Shown: one piece after another, positions 54,103 through 63,113 of the stretch
Layout of the letters: the number at the start of each line of letters is the position of its first letter
How positions within the stretch are numbered: the stretch's first letter is position 1
Source of the DNA: Streptomyces sp. WAC05374
GTDB taxonomy: Bacteria > Actinomycetota > Actinomycetes > Streptomycetales > Streptomycetaceae
Reading direction: 5' to 3'
NCBI RefSeq assembly: GCF_004353505.1
Contig: NZ_SMNQ01000007.1
Location: 62,001 to 126,000 of the forward strand
DNA length: 64,000 nt
Made by a program: the position numbers and the translations under genes
The notes under the pieces: model-generated
What the model saw: the letters and a program-made list of their open reading frames with translations, nothing else
Databases searched by the model: none
What the model was told of the DNA's origin: nothing

Positions 54103-54235
54103 CGCGTGCCTGCCTCTGTGTTGCTGGGGGGTTGGTGGTGCGGCAGCACGCTAGCGAGACCGAAACGGACAAATGTTCATTCCGGGGTGGTGGTCGCAGA
54201 TCTTAGGTTCCGCTTAAGGAAGCCATGGGAGCCGA

Positions 54236-55624
54236 TTAATGATGGGCGCGGCGGCGCCGGCTCACCCCGCGCCTCCGCCGCCGCCCCTCGGCCGGGTGGG
54301 CACGCCCGTCCAGCCCGATCCAGACGCGGACCTCCGTGCCGCCGAGCACCGAGCGCCCGATGCGGACGTCACCGCCGGTGGACTCGGCCACCCGCCGCAC
54401 GATGTCGAGCCCCAGCCCCGTCGAGCCGTCCCGCGCCCCGCTGTTGCCGCGCGCGAGGGCGGCCGCGGGGTCGGCGATGCCGGGCCCGGCGTCGGACACC
54501 AGGACGATGACGGCGTCGTCGCCGTTGTGGACGTCGACGGAGAAGGCGGTGCCCTCCGGGGTGTGGCGGAAGACGTTGCCGAGCAGCGCGTCGAGCGCGG
54601 CGACCAGCTCCGGACGGGCCACGGGGATGCGTACGGGGCGGTCGACGCCCGCCAGGCGCACCGTGCGGCCCTCGTCCTCGGCGAGCGCGGACCAGAAGTC
54701 CATGCGTTCGCGGACGACTTCGGAGGCGTCGCAGCCTGCGCCGGGACCGGTCGCCTGGGTCTGCGGCTTGGCTTCCCTGGCCGTACGGATGATGGTGTCC
54801 ACCTCCCGCTCGAGCTGCTCCACGGCCGCCCGGGTCTGTTCGGCGGCGGGCCCGTCTCCCAGCGAGGCGGCGTTGAGGCGCAGCACCGTCAGGGGGGTGC
54901 GCAGCCGGTGGGACAGGTCGGCGGCCAGTTCCCGCTCGTTGGCGAGGAGTTGCACGACCTGGTCGGCCATGGAGTTGAAGGCGACGGCGGCGGACCTGAG
55001 TTCGGCGGGGCCGTCCTCGGGCACCCGGGCGCCGAGCCTGCCCTCGCCCAGGTCGTGGGCGGCGTGGGCGAGCCGCTGGGCGGGCTGCACCATGCGGACG
55101 CCGAGCCGGTCGGCCACGGCGACGGAACCGACGACCAGTGCCGCGCCCACCCCGGCGAGGATCAGCCAGGCGGTGGCCAGGCCGTTGGTGACCTCGCCCT
55201 CGGGGACGTACACCTCGACGATGGCGATCTGGCCGGTGCTGATGGCGGTCGGCTGGAGCAGCGCGTAGCCGCCGGGGACCTCGGTGGTGGAGGCGCGCGG
55301 GACGCGCTGGACGGTGGCGAGGTCCTTCCCGGTGGCGCGGCCGGTGCCGATCTCCATGGGTCGGCTGCCCGGTTCGCCCGACGCCGGGATGTGCACGGCC
55401 AGGTGCCCGGCGGCGCCCGCCTGGGTGGAGGCGACGGCCCGGTCGAGCTGGGCACGGTCGGTCGTGATGGACAGGGAGGTGCCGATGGCGGCGGCCTGCC
55501 GCTCGGCGTTGGTGAAGGCCCGGTCGCGGGCCATCTCCTTGATGACCAGCCCCAGCGGCACGGCGAACGCCACCACGACCATCACCGTGACGGCCAGCGC
55601 CACCTTGACCAGCGCCCACCTCAC
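54236..55624 (-). CDS. Two-component sensor histidine kinase
   Basis: A 462-residue membrane kinase. The GTG at 55624 overlaps the response-regulator stop (GTGA). TM1 is near residues 6-28. An extracytoplasmic sensor of about 130 residues lacks a known fold by eye. TM2 is near 150-170, then HAMP. The HisKA site is LSHRLRTPLT with H239, and the HATPase part includes GNVFRHTPEG, SDAGPGI and GSTGLGLDIV. The C-terminus is an unusually basic RRRRRGVSRRRRAHH tail. The stimulus is unknown. Confidence 0.92.
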   Translation of the reverse strand: MRWALVKVALAVTVMVVVAFAVPLGLVIKEMARDRAFTNAERQAAAIGTSLSITTDRAQLDRAVASTQAGAAGHLAVHIPASGEPGSRPMEIGTGRATGKDLATVQRVPRASTTEVPGGYALLQPTAISTGQIAIVEVYVPEGEVTNGLATAWLILAGVGAALVVGSVAVADRLGVRMVQPAQRLAHAAHDLGEGRLGARVPEDGPAELRSAAVAFNSMADQVVQLLANERELAADLSHRLRTPLTVLRLNAASLGDGPAAEQTRAAVEQLEREVDTIIRTAREAKPQTQATGPGAGCDASEVVRERMDFWSALAEDEGRTVRLAGVDRPVRIPVARPELVAALDALLGNVFRHTPEGTAFSVDVHNGDDAVIVLVSDAGPGIADPAAALARGNSGARDGSTGLGLDIVRRVAESTGGDVRIGRSVLGGTEVRVWIGLDGRAHPAEGRRRRRGVSRRRRAHH

Positions 55625-56307
55625 TGCGGCGGCTCCAGTTTCACGCCGACCCCCCGAAGGGTGTGCAGGTAGCGGGGCTTGGCGGCGGTCTCGCCCAGTT
55701 TCCTCCGCAGCCACGACAGGTGGACGTCGATGGTCTGGTCGTCCCCGTACGACTGCTGCCACACCTCGGCGAGCAGCTCCTTGCGCGGGACGACCACGCC
55801 GGGGCGGGCGGCCAGGAACGCCAGCAGGTCGAACTCCCGGCGCGTCAGGTCCAGCCGTACGCCGTCCAGTTCCGCCTGGCGCCGCAGCGGGTCGACGGTG
55901 AGGCCGCCGACCTGGAGGACGCTGCTGGGCGGGGCCTCACCGGCGGCCGCCCGGGAGCGCCGCAGCACGGCGGCCATCCGGGCGGACAGGTGCTCCACCG
56001 AGAACGGCTTGGTGAGGTAGTCGTCGGCGCCGTCGTTGAGGAGCCGGACGATCTCGGCCTCGTCGTCCCGCGCCGTGGCGATGATCACGGGTACGTCGGT
56101 GATGCCGCGCAGCATCTTCAGCGCCTCCGACCCGTCCAGGTCGGGCAGTCCGAGGTCCAGGATGACGACGTCGAAGCGGAAATGGGCGACCTCGCGCAGC
56201 GCCTCCAGTGCCGTGCCGACGCTCCGTACGGTGTGGGAGGCCTCGGTCAGGTGCCGGATGAGGGCGGAGCGCACGAACTGGTCGTCCTCGACCACGAGCA
56301 CACTTGC
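55621..56307 (-). CDS. OmpR-family response regulator
   Basis: A 228-residue regulator. The receiver domain (1-118) has acidic EDD near the start and phospho-acceptor D51 (VVILDLGLPD), with K101 in DDYLTKPF. The winged-helix DNA-binding domain (about 130-225) includes LTRREFDLLAFLAARPG and YLHTLRGVGVKL. The ATG at 56307 is the natural family start. It is co-transcribed with the kinase. Target genes are not evident; the nearest candidate is the divergent anchored protein at 56380. Confidence 0.93.
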   Translation of the reverse strand, partial: ASVLVVEDDQFVRSALIRHLTEASHTVRSVGTALEALREVAHFRFDVVILDLGLPDLDGSEALKMLRGITDVPVIIATARDDEAEIVRLLNDGADDYLTKPFSVEHLSARMAAVLRRSRAAAGEAPPSSVLQVGGLTVDPLRRQAELDGVRLDLTRREFDLLAFLAARPGVVVPRKELLAEVWQQSYGDDQTIDVHLSWLRRKLGETAAKPRYLHTLRGVGVKLEPPQ

Positions 56308-56379
56308 CATGGGCGGCACCGTACGCCATACGGCGGAATGAGGGGGACCGGTGTTGACCTCTGGGGCGAGTGGTGCAGG

Positions 56380-56922
56380 ATGGCCCGGATGCGTAGAGGA
56401 CTCGTACACGCCATGGCGTGGTCGCTCGCCACGGGCGCGGCGGTCACCCTGTCGTGGTGGGGCGTGCACACGGTGATGGCCGGGACGGCGTACGACCCGC
56501 CGCGCGCCCTGCCGATCACCGCGGACCGCCCGGCGACGACCCCGCCGGCCGTGTCGCCGCAGGTCTCCTCCACGCGCCGCCCGGAGGCGTCCCCGACGCG
56601 GAGCGCCCCGCCGCCCCCGGCGTCCTCGGCCCCCACCCGGGAGCCGTCGGCCACCCCGTCACGCCGGCCGTCGTCGGCGCCGAGCACGCCCGTGAGCACC
56701 GGTGACGTGAAGAGCTACACGGTGGACGGCGGCCGGGCGGCGTTCGACATCGGCGCCTCGTCGGCGGAGCTGGTGTCGGCCACGCCGGCGCCGGGCTGGC
56801 AGATGCAGGTGTGGAAGCAGCCGACGTACATCCGTGTGACGTTCAGCCGCGACGGCGAGGAGACCGACGTGTTCTGCACGTGGCACGACCACGCGCCGGC
56901 GGTCCGGATCGAGGAGCGCTGA
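56380..56922 (+). CDS. Membrane-anchored Ser/Pro/Thr-rich extracytoplasmic protein
   Basis: 180 residues. The start is at ATG 56380, or at 56389 three codons on. One N-terminal hydrophobic helix (about 10-34, MAWSLATGAAVTLSWWGVHTVM) is followed by a disordered Pro/Ser/Thr linker (about 50-108). A small beta-rich C-domain follows (KSYTVDGGRAAFDIGASSAE, ending in VRIEER). It is divergent from the two-component pair across 72 bp, so it may be their target or an accessory sensor. No family is recognised. Confidence 0.7.
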   Translation: MARMRRGLVHAMAWSLATGAAVTLSWWGVHTVMAGTAYDPPRALPITADRPATTPPAVSPQVSSTRRPEASPTRSAPPPPASSAPTREPSATPSRRPSSAPSTPVSTGDVKSYTVDGGRAAFDIGASSAELVSATPAPGWQMQVWKQPTYIRVTFSRDGEETDVFCTWHDHAPAVRIEER

Positions 56923-57015
56923 GGGCCGGGCGCTCAGCCCTCCCCGGCCCGGTACGGCGTCGTCCGGGCGGCGGCGGTGGACGAGGCGCGGTCCGTCATG
57001 CGGACGGGGAGGCGG

Positions 57016-57879
57016 CTACTCGAACACCGAGGCGGGCGGTGCGGGTGAGTCCTTGGCGCTCGCGTCGGTGACGGCTGCCGCCCCGCCGGTGAAGTCGGCC
57101 AGCCCGCGCCCGTGCTCCACCCGCCCCGGGTGCGGGTCGGTCGCGACCCGGCGGGTCAGCTCGGCGACCGGCAGGGGCGTGTCGGAGGCGACCAGCACGG
57201 CGTTGCCGAAGATGCGCCCGCGCAGCACGGCCGGGTCGGCGGCGAGCGCCAGTTCGGGGAAGACGGCGGCGGCCGTGGCGATCTGGCCTCGCAGGTGCGC
57301 CAGCGGCGGCCCGTCGGCGAGGTTGGCGGCGTAGTGCCCGCCGGGCGCCAGGACGCGCCGCACCTCGGTGAGGAATTCCGTGCTGGTCAGGTGGGCGGGG
57401 GTGCGGGCACCGCTGAAGACGTCGGCGATGACCAGGTCCGCCCAGCCGTCCGGCACCTTGCCCAGCCCGGCACGGGCGTCGGCGCCCCGGACCCGGATGC
57501 GGGCGGCCGGGTCGAGCGGCAGTTCGCGGCGCACCAGTGCGACGAGCGGCGCGTCCAGCTCGACGATCTGCTGGGTGGAGCGGGGCCGGGTGGCGGCCAC
57601 GTACCGGGCGAGCGTGAACGCGCCGCCCCCGAGGTGGACCACCCGCAGGGGCCGGCCGGGCGGTGCGGCGAGGTCGGCGACATGGCCGAGGCGCCGCTGG
57701 TAGGCGAAGCCCAGTCGGGCGGGGTCGTCGAGGTCCACGTGCGACTGGGGCGCCCCGTCGATGAGCAGCGTCCAGGCCCGTGCGCGCTCCGGATCGGGTA
57801 TCAGTTCGGCGACCCCGCCGGCCACGGTCTCGACGACCGGCTCCGCCGCCGCCCGCCCGCGCCGCTTGTTCCTTGCCAT
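57016..57879 (-). CDS. Spermidine synthase-like methyltransferase-fold protein
   Basis: A 287-residue soluble protein with a class I methyltransferase fold as in spermine/spermidine synthases. VVHLGGGAFTLARYV near residue 88 is the nucleotide/SAM loop, IVELDAPLVALVRREL the acidic strand-2 end, and ADVFSGARTPAHLTS the gate loop. The spermidine-synthase substrate Asp pair is not clearly kept, so it may be a general SAM-dependent enzyme. ATG 57879 is used. It stands alone. Confidence 0.8.
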   Translation of the reverse strand: MARNKRRGRAAAEPVVETVAGGVAELIPDPERARAWTLLIDGAPQSHVDLDDPARLGFAYQRRLGHVADLAAPPGRPLRVVHLGGGAFTLARYVAATRPRSTQQIVELDAPLVALVRRELPLDPAARIRVRGADARAGLGKVPDGWADLVIADVFSGARTPAHLTSTEFLTEVRRVLAPGGHYAANLADGPPLAHLRGQIATAAAVFPELALAADPAVLRGRIFGNAVLVASDTPLPVAELTRRVATDPHPGRVEHGRGLADFTGGAAAVTDASAKDSPAPPASVFE

Positions 57880-57969
57880 CCGCCCATTATCGGCGCCCGG
57901 CCGCAAACCCCGCCGCGCCCGGTGGGCCCGGACGCGCGGGAGCGGCCCGGCGGGGCGGGCGCATGCGGT

Positions 57970-58425
57970 TCAGCGGCAGTTGTCGGCGGCCTCGATCAGG
58001 CGGGCGGCCTCGCCGAGGGCCTCGCGCAGGACCACGGGGTCGGTGACCGGGCCGGTGTCGGTGGGCGGCAGGAGCCAGCCGGTGCCGGTGCCGGAGACGG
58101 GGGGCTCCGGGTGGGTGCCGGGCAGCGGGGGGATGCGCAGGCCGCGTCCGGACGTCTCGGTGCAGGCGCTGCCCGGCATGTCCCAGCCGGCGGCGGTGCC
58201 CGGGGGGACCAGGAAGCCGAGGGTGTCGCACGACCCGTCGTGCAGCACGGGCCCGACGAGGGGGGCGCCGCCGCGCCGCAGGATGTCGACGGCCTCCAGG
58301 CCCTGCCGGGCCGGGACGGTCACCAGATCGCAGGCCTCGCCGCCGGGCGGGGCGCTCGCGTCGGGTGTGGGCCAGTGCTGCGCGGTGGTCCCTGACGCAC
58401 CGCCGGATTGCGGATTCGCCTGCAT
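57970..58425 (-). CDS. Unknown 151-residue protein
   Basis: It starts at ATG 58425 with GGAGG 5 nt upstream, a clear ribosome site. The protein is soluble and Gly/Pro-rich, with GPVLHDGSCDTLGFLVPPGT and WDMPGSACTE in the middle and a helical end EALGEAARLIEAADNCR. It resembles small conserved Streptomyces proteins that act near primase/polymerase or regulator genes, but I cannot name the family. It is divergent from the NsdA-like gene. Confidence 0.65.
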   Translation of the reverse strand: MQANPQSGGASGTTAQHWPTPDASAPPGGEACDLVTVPARQGLEAVDILRRGGAPLVGPVLHDGSCDTLGFLVPPGTAAGWDMPGSACTETSGRGLRIPPLPGTHPEPPVSGTGTGWLLPPTDTGPVTDPVVLREALGEAARLIEAADNCR

Positions 58426-58679
58426 GCCGACCTCCAACAAGGGGTCCCCTCCTCGCTCGAGTCCCCGTAGGGAGACACGGTGCGTCTCTCCCCATGGTTC
58501 AACGCCCGTGCGCGTCAACGGCTACGGCGGCACGCCGCCGCAAAGGATGGCAGTTCATGGCGGATCGTGGGTGAGATATCCCGTTTGTAGCCAAACACAG
58601 CGTGCCCGGACCGTCACAGCAGGTACGTTCTTGCCCCGCCGGAACAACGGCGGTGCGGTACGCGGGAGAGGGCTCGGCC

Positions 58680-60005
58680 ATGTCGACGTCACGGGCGGTT
58701 CCCAACCTCGCCTTCCGCCGCCTGCGCGGGCAGCGCTCCCCCGGGGAGTTCGCGGCCGCGGTGCGCCGGGCCGCCCGGGAGATCGGCGAGCAGGTCGCGT
58801 GTGACGCCCGCTACATCGGGCGCGTGGAGTCGGGTGAGATCCGCTGCCCCAACTACGCGTACGAGCGGGTGTTCCTGCACATGTTCCCCGGGCTGTCCCT
58901 GACGGACCTCGGGTTCACCGCGCGGGAGCACGTACGCGGCCGGGGGGCGCGTGCCGCGGTCACCGCCGCACCGGCCCCACAGATCACCGTCCGGAACGAT
59001 GAGGAGAGCGACGTGCTGCGTCGCGCATTCATGACGAGCGGCACCGCCACCGTGGCGGCCGCCTCGCTCGGCCTCGGCGGCGCCGTCCCCGCGCCCCGCG
59101 CCGGGGGCAGGTTCGGCGAGACCGAGGTGCGGGCCGTCGAGGAGGCGGTGCGGCGCATCCGGCTGCTCGACGACCGGCACGGCGCGGACCGGCTGTACCG
59201 GATGGCCGCCGAACCGCTCCGGAGCGCCTACGCGCTGCTCGACGCCGGGACCGCGTCCCGCCGGTCGACCGCCGACCGGATGCACGCGGGCACCGGTGAG
59301 CTGGCGCTCTCGGTGGGGTGGCTGGCGCACGACTCGGGCCGGCTGGAGGACGCCCGCTCGCACTACGCGGAAGCCCTGGCCACCGCGCGCGTGGCCGGTG
59401 ACGCCGCGCTGGAGGCGCACGCTTTTTCGAACACGTCGTTCCTGGCCAGGGACGCGGGCCGGTACCGGGAGGCGGTCCGGGCGGCACAGGCCGGGCAGCA
59501 GGCGGGCAAGCACCTGTCCTCGCCGCGGCTGCTGGCCCTGCTGACGCTGCGCGAGGCGGGCGGCTGGGCGGGGCTCGGCGACCGGGCGGCGTGCGAGGAG
59601 GCCCTCGGGCGGGCGCACACCCTGTTCGGGCGCGGCCCGGGCGACGCGGACCCCGAGTGGATGTCGTTCTTCGGCGAGCCGGAGCTGGAGGCGCTTCAGG
59701 CCCAGTGCTGGTCCGCCCTGGGCGACTGGCCGCGCGCCGCCCGGCACGCCCGCCGCGCGGCGGCCCTCCAGAACCCGCACTTCACCCGCAACCTGGCGCT
59801 GTACCGGGCCCAGCTCGCGGCCGACCTGGCGCGCGGCGGCTCCCCGGAGGAGGCCGCGGCGACCGGTGAACGGGTCCTGGACCTGCTGGACGAGGTCCAG
59901 TCGAGCCGCATCCGCGCCTTGCTGGCCGAGACCGTCCGCCTGCTCGTCCCGTACGGCGGCGGTGCCGTGACGGGCTTCGTCACCCGCCACACCGCCCTGG
60001 TGTGA
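58680..60005 (+). CDS. NsdA-like TPR regulator
   Basis: A 441-residue cytosolic protein. The N-terminus (about 10-80) reads FRRLRGQRSPGEFAAAVRRA, then DARYIGRVESGEIRCPNYAY, a helix-turn-helix-like module shared with NsdA, a negative regulator of sporulation and antibiotic synthesis. A hydrophobic Ala/Gly patch (about 120-140) and TPR-like helical repeats (about 205-420, for example GRLEDARSHYAEALATARVA) follow. The ATG at 58680 has GGGAGAGGG upstream. It is probably one of several NsdA paralogues. A developmental role is inference. Confidence 0.75.
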   Translation: MSTSRAVPNLAFRRLRGQRSPGEFAAAVRRAAREIGEQVACDARYIGRVESGEIRCPNYAYERVFLHMFPGLSLTDLGFTAREHVRGRGARAAVTAAPAPQITVRNDEESDVLRRAFMTSGTATVAAASLGLGGAVPAPRAGGRFGETEVRAVEEAVRRIRLLDDRHGADRLYRMAAEPLRSAYALLDAGTASRRSTADRMHAGTGELALSVGWLAHDSGRLEDARSHYAEALATARVAGDAALEAHAFSNTSFLARDAGRYREAVRAAQAGQQAGKHLSSPRLLALLTLREAGGWAGLGDRAACEEALGRAHTLFGRGPGDADPEWMSFFGEPELEALQAQCWSALGDWPRAARHARRAAALQNPHFTRNLALYRAQLAADLARGGSPEEAAATGERVLDLLDEVQSSRIRALLAETVRLLVPYGGGAVTGFVTRHTALV

Positions 60006-60076
60006 GGGCCCGGCCCGGAGGAAGCGCCCCGGCGAGCTGAGTCACAGACTCGTCGCCCGCCGGGTACGCCCCCGCG

Positions 60077-60496
60077 TCACAGGCGCGCGGCCGGTTCCCC
60101 CTCGTCCTTCCGGCTGTCCGGCACGGTCCGGGCCGTCAGCGGGCGGCCCGAGCCGTCCTGCGCCGCGGGGTCGGTGTGCCTGAGTTCGGCGAGCAGCTCG
60201 CTCTGCCCGGCCAGCAGCTCGGTGAGGATGCGCCGTGCCGCCCGCAGAAGCTCCGCCACGTCGCCACCGGCCAGGGCGTAGCTGACGGTGGAGCCGTCGC
60301 GGATGGACACCACGATGCCGGACCGGCGCAGGACCGCGAGCTGCTGGGAAAGGTTGGACGGTTCTATGTCGATCTCGTTGAGCAGCTCGCGCACCGGAAC
60401 GGGCCCGTATTGCAGCAGTTCCAGGACCCTGATCCGGGCGGGGTGCCCGAGCATGCGGAAGAACTCCGCCTTGGCCTGGTACAGCGGCACCTGCAT
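60077..60496 (-). CDS. ArsR-family transcriptional regulator
   Basis: 139 residues. The winged helix (about 8-85) has LGHPARIRVLELLQYGPVPV and IEPSNLSQQLAVLRRSGIV, typical ArsR. The metal-binding ELCVCDL box is absent; the sequence there is PVRELLN, so it is a non-metal or divergent member. The C-terminal tail is polar. The ATG at 60496 has AGGAG 9 nt upstream. No divergent or downstream transporter is evident, so its target is unknown. Confidence 0.85.
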   Translation of the reverse strand: MQVPLYQAKAEFFRMLGHPARIRVLELLQYGPVPVRELLNEIDIEPSNLSQQLAVLRRSGIVVSIRDGSTVSYALAGGDVAELLRAARRILTELLAGQSELLAELRHTDPAAQDGSGRPLTARTVPDSRKDEGEPAARL

Positions 60497-60686
60497 GCGA
60501 CAACACTCCTGCCCAGATCGACCATTTTCCAGCGGTAGCCCCTGCCTGCCGGGGCATCGCCGCCCAGCCTCGGCCATCCTCCCACCCCCCGGCCCCGGCC
60601 TGCCTGACCGCTGATCACATTTGGATGTGCCGAATTGAAGACTCTTTCAATTCGTGGGCAGGCCGGGCCGGGAAATGGCGGGACGG

Positions 60687-61061
60687 TTACAGCTCCAGGT
60701 TCGCCTCGATGCGCTTGAGCTGGTGCCTGGCCATGGCCAGGTTGGCCTTGCCCTTCTCCAGGACGAGGTAGAGGAACAGCCCGTTGCCCCCACGGCCGTT
60801 GAGCAGCCGGATGAGGTGGTACTGGCTGCCGAGGGTGATCAGCATGTCCTCGATGCCCTCTTTGATGTCCAGCATCTCCATGGTGCGGACCTTCGCCCGG
60901 ATCACGTCGGTGTTGCCCGCGGCGGCCACCGCCAGATCGAGGTCCTTGCCGCCGCCCAGCGTTCCGAGCGCCATGCCGCTCGTGTAGTCGACCAGGGCGA
61001 CCCCCAACGCCCCCTCGATCGACGTCATCGCCTCCTTGAGAGACGTCTCCACACGCATCAT
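60687..61061 (-). CDS. Stand-alone roadblock/LC7-like protein
   Basis: 124 residues from the first of two ATGs at 61061. GGGAG lies 9 nt upstream. The core EGALGVALVDYTSGMALGTL followed by strands and the end FLYLVLEKGKANLAMARHQL fits the roadblock/LC7 fold, which in Streptomyces usually works with small GTPases and sensor kinases in conservons. Here no GTPase or kinase is adjacent, so the partner is elsewhere. Confidence 0.75.
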   Translation of the reverse strand: MMRVETSLKEAMTSIEGALGVALVDYTSGMALGTLGGGKDLDLAVAAAGNTDVIRAKVRTMEMLDIKEGIEDMLITLGSQYHLIRLLNGRGGNGLFLYLVLEKGKANLAMARHQLKRIEANLEL

Positions 61062-61234
61062 CAGCGCTTGCTCCCTTGACACTCGACGGCCCCGGCCGGC
61101 GTCACCTCTCCGGCCGAGTGGTGAGCGGGACGCTACTGACACGCGCCCAAGGCGGTGGCGAAAGCGGGGAACTCGGCGGGAAACCATCCTCTTGTCCTAG
61201 GATTCGCTCCCCGACAGGCGGCGGCCCGGTGCTT

Positions 61235-61831
61235 CTAGCCCTCCAGGTGCCCCGTGTCGTTCCAGCGCTCGAGCGCGGGGGCGCCGTAGGCCCAGCCCAG
61301 GGCGGACAGGCTCGTCGGGTCGAGGCGGACCCGGGCCGCGAAGGAGACGTCCTCGCCCAGCCAGCGCGCGGCGATGGAGCGCAGGATGTGGCCGTGCGCG
61401 AAGACCAGCACGTCACGGTCGGCCGAGCGCGCCCACTCCACGACCTCGTCCGCACGGGCGGAGAGCTGCGCCAGGGTCTCCCCCTCCGGCACGCCGTCGC
61501 GCCAGATGAACCAGTCCGGCCGGCCCGCCTTGATCTCGGCGGGCGTCATGCCCTCGTACGCCCCGTAGTCCCACTCCATCAGGGTGTCCCAGGGCTCGGC
61601 GCGGTCGCCGAATCCGGCCAGTTCGCAGGTCTCACGCGCGCGTGCCAGCGGACTGGTACGGATCTCGAAGCCGTCCAGGCCGTCCCAGGGCCCGCGGTGG
61701 AGCCGTTCGCCGAGCAGTTTCGCGCCCCGGCGGCCCTCCTCGAGCAGCGGTATGTCCGTCCTGCCGGTGTGCTTGCCCAGCAGCGACCATTCGGTCTGAC
61801 CGTGCCGGGCGAGCAGGATCCGCGGTGCCAT
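61235..61831 (-). CDS. Histidine phosphatase family protein
   Basis: A 198-residue phosphoglycerate-mutase-like phosphatase. The catalytic His is in [10 protein letters not shown] (residue 10), the second His in VFAHGHILR, and the acid residue in [16 protein letters not shown] lies before the ATG at 61831. This compact form acts on small phospho-metabolites; the substrate is unknown. It is divergent from the nuclease-like gene. Confidence 0.9.
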   Translation of the reverse strand: MAPRILLARHGQTEWSLLGKHTGRTDIPLLEEGRRGAKLLGERLHRGPWDGLDGFEIRTSPLARARETCELAGFGDRAEPWDTLMEWDYGAYEGMTPAEIKAGRPDWFIWRDGVPEGETLAQLSARADEVVEWARSADRDVLVFAHGHILRSIAARWLGEDVSFAARVRLDPTSLSALGWAYGAPALERWNDTGHLEG

Positions 61832-61949
61832 GAGGGCTCTCCTGAAGTCTCGCGAGGGGTGTCCGTCCATCATCGCGCACCGCCCCCGCGGATCTTCGGG
61901 GCGGGCGTCCGGTCCCCGGTTGTCAGTGGTGGATGCGAGACTTCCGCGG

Positions 61950-63113
61950 GTGAGCGAATCCCTGGGCAGCGGACCGGTTCGGCGTCCGCACACGACACTG
62001 CGGTTTGGGGTCCCCCCTGCTCGATCGGAGCCGGGAGCCCGGGTGCGACTCGCCGAGCTGCGCGGACCGGGCACGGCGCCGCATCCGCTGGACGCCCGCG
62101 CCCTGGCCGCGCTGGCCGCCAACCCCGGGTGCCGGCGCCGGGCGCTGCTGGACGGCGCGGGGGTCGACAAGGCCGCGCTGGCGTCCGCGCTCGGGGCGTC
62201 CTCGGGCTTCGGCCAGTCGCAGTTCGCGTTCATGCGGGGCAACGCCTTCGAGGCGAAGGTGAAGGCCGACGGCGGCGTGGAGCTGATGCGGCTGCTGGGG
62301 GTGGCCGAGCCCGCCGGCGTCCGGGTGCCGGACCTGGCGGCGGCCGGGCCGGAGGGCCGCACGGCGCGTACGGCGCTGGCGCTGCGGGAGGCGACGGAGG
62401 CCGGTGAGTGGGCGCTGCTGGACCACCCGATGCTGGTCCTGGAGGTGGCCGGTTCTCCCGCGTACCTGGAGCCGGACGCGGTCGTGGTGCATCCGGACGG
62501 CCGGTGGACGGTCGTGGAGATCAAGTCGTTCCCGATGATCGACGGCTCGGCCGACGCGGCGAAGGTGGGCGCGGCGGCCCGCCAGGCCGCGGTGTACGTG
62601 CTGGCGCTGGAGCGGGTGGCGGCCCTCACGGACGGCGCCCGGGTGGCGCACTCGGTGCTGCTGGTGTGCCCGAAGGACTTCTCCAACCAGCCGACCGGCT
62701 CGGTGGTCGACGTGCGCAAGCAGCTCTCGGTCACCCGCCGCCAGCTCGCCCGCCTCACCCGGGTCGAGGAGATCGCGGCGGCCCTCCCGGAGGGCGTCAC
62801 CTTCGATCTGGAGGCGTGCTCGGCGGAGCAGCTCGCGGCCGCGGTGGAGGCGGTTCCGCACGCGTACGCGCCGGAGTGCCTGGCGGCGTGCGAGCTGGCC
62901 TTCCACTGCCGCGACCGGGCCCGGTCGGCGGGCGCGGTGGAGGCGCTGGGCCGCTCGGTGCGAGGCGAGCTGGGCGGGCTGACGACGGTGGGCGCGGTGC
63001 TGGCGGCGGCGCGCGGCGAGTCGGGCGACCCGGACGACCCGACGGTGTCCGCGCTGCGGCGGGCGGCGGCGCTGCGGGCGGAGTCCCTTCAGGCGGTGGA
63101 CGCATGTCGCTGA
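61950..63113 (+). CDS. PD-(D/E)XK nuclease-like protein with C-terminal cysteines
   Basis: 387 residues from the GTG at 61950; GTG 62043 is an alternative start with a better GGGAG ribosome site. The middle of the protein has the nuclease core: D176 in [10 protein letters not shown], then E190-I-K192 in VVEIKSF, the spacing of PD-(D/E)XK enzymes. A later [13 protein letters not shown] helix suits the QxxxY motif of RecB-type nucleases. The C-terminal [17 protein letters not shown] gathers three cysteines, as in Fe-S-bearing RecB/Cas4-like nucleases. It overlaps the next gene by 10 bp, so the two are a unit. DNA target and role are unknown. Confidence 0.7.
   Translation: MSESLGSGPVRRPHTTLRFGVPPARSEPGARVRLAELRGPGTAPHPLDARALAALAANPGCRRRALLDGAGVDKAALASALGASSGFGQSQFAFMRGNAFEAKVKADGGVELMRLLGVAEPAGVRVPDLAAAGPEGRTARTALALREATEAGEWALLDHPMLVLEVAGSPAYLEPDAVVVHPDGRWTVVEIKSFPMIDGSADAAKVGAAARQAAVYVLALERVAALTDGARVAHSVLLVCPKDFSNQPTGSVVDVRKQLSVTRRQLARLTRVEEIAAALPEGVTFDLEACSAEQLAAAVEAVPHAYAPECLAACELAFHCRDRARSAGAVEALGRSVRGELGGLTTVGAVLAAARGESGDPDDPTVSALRRAAALRAESLQAVDACR
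62004..62042. repeat. Dispersed GC-hairpin repeat at the nuclease gene start
   Basis: TTTGGGGTCCCCCCTGCTCG followed by GAGCCGGGAGCCCGGG resembles a palindromic intergenic element I recall from Streptomyces genomes. It sits between the two candidate starts of the nuclease gene and supplies GGGAG just before GTG 62043. Confidence 0.5.
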
